NCBI GenBank assembly: GCA_025999255.1 | Contig: BNXB01000049.1 | Span: forward strand, 1 to 9,407 | DNA from: Bacteroidia bacterium | GTDB taxonomy: Bacteria > Bacteroidota > Bacteroidia > Bacteroidales > Azobacteroidaceae | Length of the DNA stretch: 9,407 nt | Direction: 5' to 3' | In this document: piece by piece, positions 6,570 through 9,407 of the stretch | How the letters are laid out: every line of letters starts with the position of its first letter | How positions within the stretch are numbered: position 1 is the first letter of the stretch | Position numbers and translations under genes: made by a program | Notes under the pieces: generated by a model | Told to the model about the DNA's origin: nothing | Seen by the model: only the letters and a program-made list of their open reading frames with translations | The model's database searches: none

Positions 6570-8229
6570 TATTGAAATTGCAAGGAGCATTGAACTGAAA
6601 AAAATCAAAAAAATTGCCGAAAGTATTGATATTCCGGCCGAAGGAGTAATGAATTACGGCAAATACATTGCTAAAATTCCGGAAGAATTGATTGATGAAA
6701 AGAAAGTGAATCTGAGCAATTTGATTCTGGTTACAGCTATCACCCCTACTAAAGCCGGCATCGGTAAAACTACCGTATCGATCGGTCTGGCGCTCGGATT
6801 GAATAAAATCGGCAAAAAGGCAATCGTTGCCCTGAGGGAACCATCTTTAGGCCCCTGTTTCGGCATGAAAGGAGGAGCCGCAGGAGGCGGGTACGCTCAG
6901 GTACTTCCTATGGAAAACATCAACCTGCATTTTACGGGAGATTTTCATGCCGTCACATCCGCCCACAATATGATAACGGCTCTTTTAGACAACTATTTAT
7001 ATCAGAACCTGGGTGTTTGTGGTATGGGCCTGAAAGAAATACTATGGAAACGGGTATTGGATGTCAACGACCGTGGATTACGTAAGATTGTTACCGGATT
7101 AGGAGCTTCTACAAACGGAATCACCACAGAGACCGGTTTCGACATTACTCCGGCATCGGAAATCATGGCTATTCTTTGCCTATCCAAAGATATCAACGAC
7201 CTGAAGCGTCGTGTTGGAGAAATTTTGTTGGGATTTGATTTTGACAACAAACCCTTTAAAGTCAAAAATTTAGGAATCGAAGGAGCAATCACGGTATTAC
7301 TGAAGGATGCTATTCATCCTAACCTGGTACAAACTACCGAAAATACGGCGGCTTTTATTCACGGAGGCCCATTCGCAAATATCGCCCACGGATGTAATTC
7401 GACCCTGGCGACCAAAATGGCTATGACTTTTGCCGACTATGTGGTTACTGAAGCCGGATTTGCTGCAGATCTGGGCGCCGAAAAGTTCTTTAACATCAAA
7501 TGCCGAAAAGCGGGACTGAATCCGAAGTTGACGGTTATCGTAGCAACCGCTCAAGGATTAAAGATGCATGGTGGCGTTTCTGTCGAGGATATCAAAAAAC
7601 CAAATGTAGAAGGACTGGTCAAAGGTTTTGCCAACCTGGATAAACACATTGAAAATCTAAAAAAATTCGGACAAAAAGTAGTTGTCGCATTCAACCGGTT
7701 TGCAGAGGACACAAACGAAGAAATCGATCTTCTAAAAGAACACTGTAAGGAAATCGGTGCCGGATTTGCAGTAAACAACGCATTTGCTCAGGGAGGAAAA
7801 GGAGCGGTAGAACTTGCCCGGTTAGTCACGGAAACAATCGCAAATAATCCTTCGGAAAAACTGAAATTTACTTACGAAGACAGTGATCCAATCCGTACGA
7901 AAGTAGAAAAAATAGCGCTGAATATCTATGGCGCCGACACTGTCGTATTCAATGAACGTGCGGAAAAAATCCTGAAATTAGCTCAAAATATGAACATCGA
8001 ACATTTCCCTGTCTGCATCGCCAAAACACAGTATTCTTTCTCGGCCGATCCGAAGGCATACGGGGTAGCTAAAGGGTTCAAATTAAAAATCAACGATATT
8101 GTAATTAATAATGGAGCAGAATTTATTGTGGCTATTGCCGGTGAAATTATGCGCATGCCCGGATTACCCAAAAATCCGCAGGCTATGAATATCGATATTG
8201 TAAACGGTTTTATAGAAGGATTGAGTTAA
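6559..8229 (+). CDS. fhs: Formate-tetrahydrofolate ligase (FTHFS)
   Basis: Fhs joins formate to tetrahydrofolate using ATP, giving 10-formyl-tetrahydrofolate for purine synthesis and formyl-methionine. The 556-residue length is the normal size of the monofunctional bacterial enzyme. The P-loop is [11 protein letters not shown] at 62-72, where many homologues have AGEGKTT. It is followed by [20 protein letters not shown] and [13 protein letters not shown], both hallmarks of the family, and later by the conserved [15 protein letters not shown] segment. The ATG at 6559 lies inside the last codons of uvrB in another frame, and the N-terminus MKSDIEIA matches the family, so translational coupling is likely. 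No terminator hairpin is visible after the stop, where chromosomal sequence appears to meet accessory DNA. It is linked metabolically to GlyA elsewhere in the window. Confidence 0.98.
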   Translation: MKSDIEIARSIELKKIKKIAESIDIPAEGVMNYGKYIAKIPEELIDEKKVNLSNLILVTAITPTKAGIGKTTVSIGLALGLNKIGKKAIVALREPSLGPCFGMKGGAAGGGYAQVLPMENINLHFTGDFHAVTSAHNMITALLDNYLYQNLGVCGMGLKEILWKRVLDVNDRGLRKIVTGLGASTNGITTETGFDITPASEIMAILCLSKDINDLKRRVGEILLGFDFDNKPFKVKNLGIEGAITVLLKDAIHPNLVQTTENTAAFIHGGPFANIAHGCNSTLATKMAMTFADYVVTEAGFAADLGAEKFFNIKCRKAGLNPKLTVIVATAQGLKMHGGVSVEDIKKPNVEGLVKGFANLDKHIENLKKFGQKVVVAFNRFAEDTNEEIDLLKEHCKEIGAGFAVNNAFAQGGKGAVELARLVTETIANNPSEKLKFTYEDSDPIRTKVEKIALNIYGADTVVFNERAEKILKLAQNMNIEHFPVCIAKTQYSFSADPKAYGVAKGFKLKINDIVINNGAEFIVAIAGEIMRMPGLPKNPQAMNIDIVNGFIEGLS

Positions 8230-8616
8230 ATATTGTATTAGGCATAAATTATAGCTGTTAAAATGTTTTACATCTGTTATCCAAAAAACATCATTCAAAG
8301 AGTCGCTAATTAAATTATTCATGGCACTGCGTACGGCAACTTCAATTTTTTCGATTTCGTTGAAAAGCAATATCCGCAATTTACGGTCGAAACGATACAT
8401 ATTCATTACCAAATCAAAAGTAGCACCGTGTTTATAGAGATGGGCTTCTTTTGGGTCTTTCAGCAATGGATACAAATACGCACTCAAACGGAAATAGCCG
8501 ATATTGGTAAGATAACTGACGGCTTTTTGTTCATCGGCAATTGACAAACCGCGACTTTTCAATAAAGGAATCAAATCCTGCGGGAGTGTACAAGTTTTGG
8601 AATAATTGACTTTCAT
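8230..8616 (-). pseudogene. Truncated Abi_2 (AbiD/AbiF-type) abortive infection gene
   Basis: The frame starts at ATG 8616-8614 and encodes a clear Abi_2 N-terminal half: LPQDLIPLLKSRGLSIAD, then YLTNIGYFRLSAYLYPLL, then YRFDRKLRILLFNEIEKIEVAVRSA, ending with the family-like NDVFWITDVKHF at about 108-119. After about residue 123 the sequence is no longer family-like, and the open frame simply runs antisense into the end of fhs, stopping at 8164. Full-length Abi_2 proteins are about 300 residues. They carry a C-terminal RN-x-x-AH-x-x-RLWN-type motif typical of HEPN ribonuclease-like domains, and that motif is absent here. The gene is therefore a remnant, probably inactive. Its upstream promoter and hairpin RNA are still in place. 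I chose 8230 as the boundary because fhs is intact up to 8229; the true junction could lie up to about 20 bases further right. Confidence 0.75.
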
Positions 8617-8620
8617 AATT

Positions 8621-8682
8621 AATAAAATAAAACGACCCGCCTATTTAAGCATTGTAAAGAGGCTCGGCGGGTACTGGTGCCG
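8621..8682 (-). ncRNA. Short hairpin leader RNA upstream of the Abi_2 gene
   Basis: On the minus strand, just after a perfect -7 box, a predicted RNA of about 60 bases contains ACCCGCC (8672-8666) pairing with GGCGGGT (8641-8635) over a 24-base loop. It ends in the U-rich tail CGTTTTATTTTATT. The bases GGC just 5' of the stem (8681-8679) could pair with GCC in the loop (8663-8661), giving a possible pseudoknot. The RNA ends 5 bases before the Abi_2 start codon. From memory, a structured 'abiF RNA' motif has been described upstream of Abi_2 genes in several phyla; this element has the right position and general design. I cannot confirm the match here. Alternatives are a simple attenuator hairpin or leftover transposon-end DNA. 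Confidence 0.5.
8622..8672 (-). terminator. Intrinsic terminator between hairpin RNA and Abi_2 gene
   Basis: The 7-bp GC-rich stem ACCCGCC/GGCGGGT is followed on the minus strand by CGTTTTATTTTATT. This would release a short RNA and let only read-through reach the Abi_2 start at 8616. The 24-base loop is longer than in ordinary terminators, so the hairpin may also be the functional part of the RNA. Confidence 0.5.
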
Positions 8683-8690
8683 CAAAGGTA
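8683..8690 (-). promoter_or_regulatory. Promoter -7 box for the hairpin RNA and Abi_2 gene
   Basis: The minus strand reads TACCTTTG at 8690-8683, identical to the -7 box used by glyA in this window. At the expected spacing of 19 bases upstream there is only TGTG instead of TTTG, so the -33 element is weak. Transcription would start at about 8675-8680, just before the hairpin. Confidence 0.5.
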
Positions 8691-8764
8691 CAACATTTCC
8701 TGACTTTGACACATTCCAATGGCATATTTTGCAACTAATTGATTTTGTTGTATTTACAAAATAT

Positions 8765-8786
8765 GCGCCCCCCACTTGGGGGTCGC
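8765..8786. repeat. GC-rich palindrome near the IS left end
   Basis: GCG-C-CCCCC-ACTT-GGGGG-T-CGC forms a stem of five plus three G-C pairs with one mismatch and a four-base loop. It stands out in AT-rich flanking DNA and lies 28 bases before the transposase start. It may be part of, or close to, the left end of the insertion sequence, or may block read-through transcription into it. The outer boundary of the IS cannot be set because the right end is outside the window. The rest of the gap between 8691 and 8814 holds nothing I can support apart from this and the transposase promoter. Confidence 0.65.
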
Positions 8787-8797
8787 AAGCCGTAAAA

Positions 8798-8814
8798 AGT
8801 GCTATATTTGCACT
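8798..8814 (+). promoter_or_regulatory. Transposase promoter inside a small palindrome
   Basis: TATATTTG (8803-8810) is a perfect TAnnTTTG box. It sits within AGTGC-TATATTT-GCACT (8798-8814), a 5-bp inverted repeat that ends immediately before the ATG at 8815. Since initiation normally occurs a few bases after the -7 box, the transcript would begin at or very near the start codon and be almost leaderless. Confidence 0.5.
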
Positions 8815-9407
8815 ATGTTTGTAAAGAAAAAGAAAAATCGGTCAGGGACGACAAGTGTAGTAATCGTTTCCAAATGTAACGGCAAAAGCAATTATGTAAA
8901 AACAATCGGTAGCAGTTCAGATGCATCCGAGATAGAAAACTTGTATCAGCAAGGCAAAAAATGGCTGTCGGCTTACCTTGGCGAACGGGATATGTTTTCC
9001 GAACATACGCGCGAACAGGAAGAAAAGCAAGTTACCGAGCGTTTATTGTGCAATATTGAGAACATACTGCTCAACGGGACTCAACTAATCTTAAATCGAG
9101 TGTTTCAATTGGTTGGTTTTGACAAAATTGACGATGAGATATTGAAACATTTGGTTGTATCTCGCATTTGTCAGCCACGCAGCAAGGTGGCAACGGTTGA
9201 TTACTTGAAGTCGTATTATGATGAAGATGTGGAACTGCACAAAATTTATCGCTATTTGGATAAATTGCACGACAGGCAAAAGGATAAAATTCAGCAAATC
9301 AGCGTTGAGCATACGCGGAAGATATTGGGAGGCAAAATCGGACTTGTGTTTTACGATGTAACCACGCTTTATTTTGAAACGGACACTAGTGATGAATTGC
9401 GTAAAAC
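8815..9407 (+). CDS. IS1634-family transposase, N-terminal part (runs off the window)
   Basis: An open frame of 197 codons starts at ATG 8815 and is still open at the right edge. The N-terminus (MFVKKKKNRSGTTSVVIV, then YVKTIGSS) and the middle (RVFQLVGFDKI, then HLVVSRICQPRSKVATVDYL) are typical of the IS1634/IS1549 group of DDE transposases within the IS4-like superfamily. GLVFYDVTTLYFET contains the first catalytic Asp, D181; the second Asp and the Glu lie beyond the window. The protein acts on its own terminal inverted repeats to move the element by cut and paste. Families of this type are about 500-600 residues, so about a third is present. No Shine-Dalgarno sequence precedes the ATG. 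The element sits next to the broken Abi_2 gene and may be linked to its loss. There is no frameshift in the visible part. Confidence 0.88.
   Translation, partial: MFVKKKKNRSGTTSVVIVSKCNGKSNYVKTIGSSSDASEIENLYQQGKKWLSAYLGERDMFSEHTREQEEKQVTERLLCNIENILLNGTQLILNRVFQLVGFDKIDDEILKHLVVSRICQPRSKVATVDYLKSYYDEDVELHKIYRYLDKLHDRQKDKIQQISVEHTRKILGGKIGLVFYDVTTLYFETDTSDELRK

Noticed and set aside
8635..8672. An integron attC-type site
   Set aside because: The stem lacks the paired core sites with RYYYAAC-type boundaries and there is no integrase or cassette in view; the U-rich tail fits a terminator better.
8606..8824. A 72-codon plus-strand open frame before the transposase
   Set aside because: It crosses the minus-strand promoter and hairpin, shows no protein-like features and ends just inside the transposase start.
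1..9407. tRNA or rRNA genes
   Set aside because: No cloverleaf with TTCRANY T-arm or CCA-like 3' end was seen in the intergenic regions on either strand, and no rRNA-like conserved stretches were noticed.

Overview
The window looks like chromosomal DNA of a Bacteroidales bacterium (phylum Bacteroidota). It is AT-rich, and several promoters carry the Bacteroidota -7 element TAnnTTTG. Most start codons lack a Shine-Dalgarno sequence. The protein set also fits: a beta-barrel outer membrane protein, SHMT, UvrB, a Bacteroides-type formate-tetrahydrofolate ligase and an IS1634-like transposase. The genus cannot be fixed from sequence reading alone.

Layout, left to right. The 3' end of an outer-membrane beta-barrel gene (1-267, +) is followed by a striking array of 10-bp units (271-465): six G-rich units, a short centre, then about eleven inverted C-rich units. 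Next comes glyA (555-1835, +) with a good promoter. glyA converges on a three-gene minus-strand operon, and a 12-bp inverted repeat (1899-1946) between them probably stops transcription from both sides. The operon reads nucleotidyltransferase (4431-3730), ATP-grasp ligase (3712-2825) and CDP-alcohol phosphotransferase (2817-1918). It looks like an uncharacterised route to a polar lipid headgroup or similar phosphodiester. Divergent from it is the uvrB-fhs pair (4554-8229, +), whose reading frames overlap by 11 bp.

The right end (8230-9407) is accessory DNA. A truncated Abi_2 (AbiD/AbiF-type) gene lies on the minus strand. It is preceded by a promoter and a short, terminator-ended hairpin RNA that may belong to an RNA-associated Abi system. 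An IS1634-family transposase gene then runs off the right edge on the plus strand. The Abi_2 gene has lost its C-terminal half at a junction just after the fhs stop, so this locus has probably been remodelled by insertion and deletion.

How the genes work together. GlyA makes 5,10-methylene-tetrahydrofolate and glycine from serine, and Fhs makes 10-formyl-tetrahydrofolate, so both feed the one-carbon pool. UvrB belongs to nucleotide excision repair and shares only transcription with fhs. The most interesting targets are the mirrored decamer array, the headgroup operon with its altered CDP-alcohol phosphotransferase motif, and the hairpin RNA upstream of the broken Abi_2 gene.
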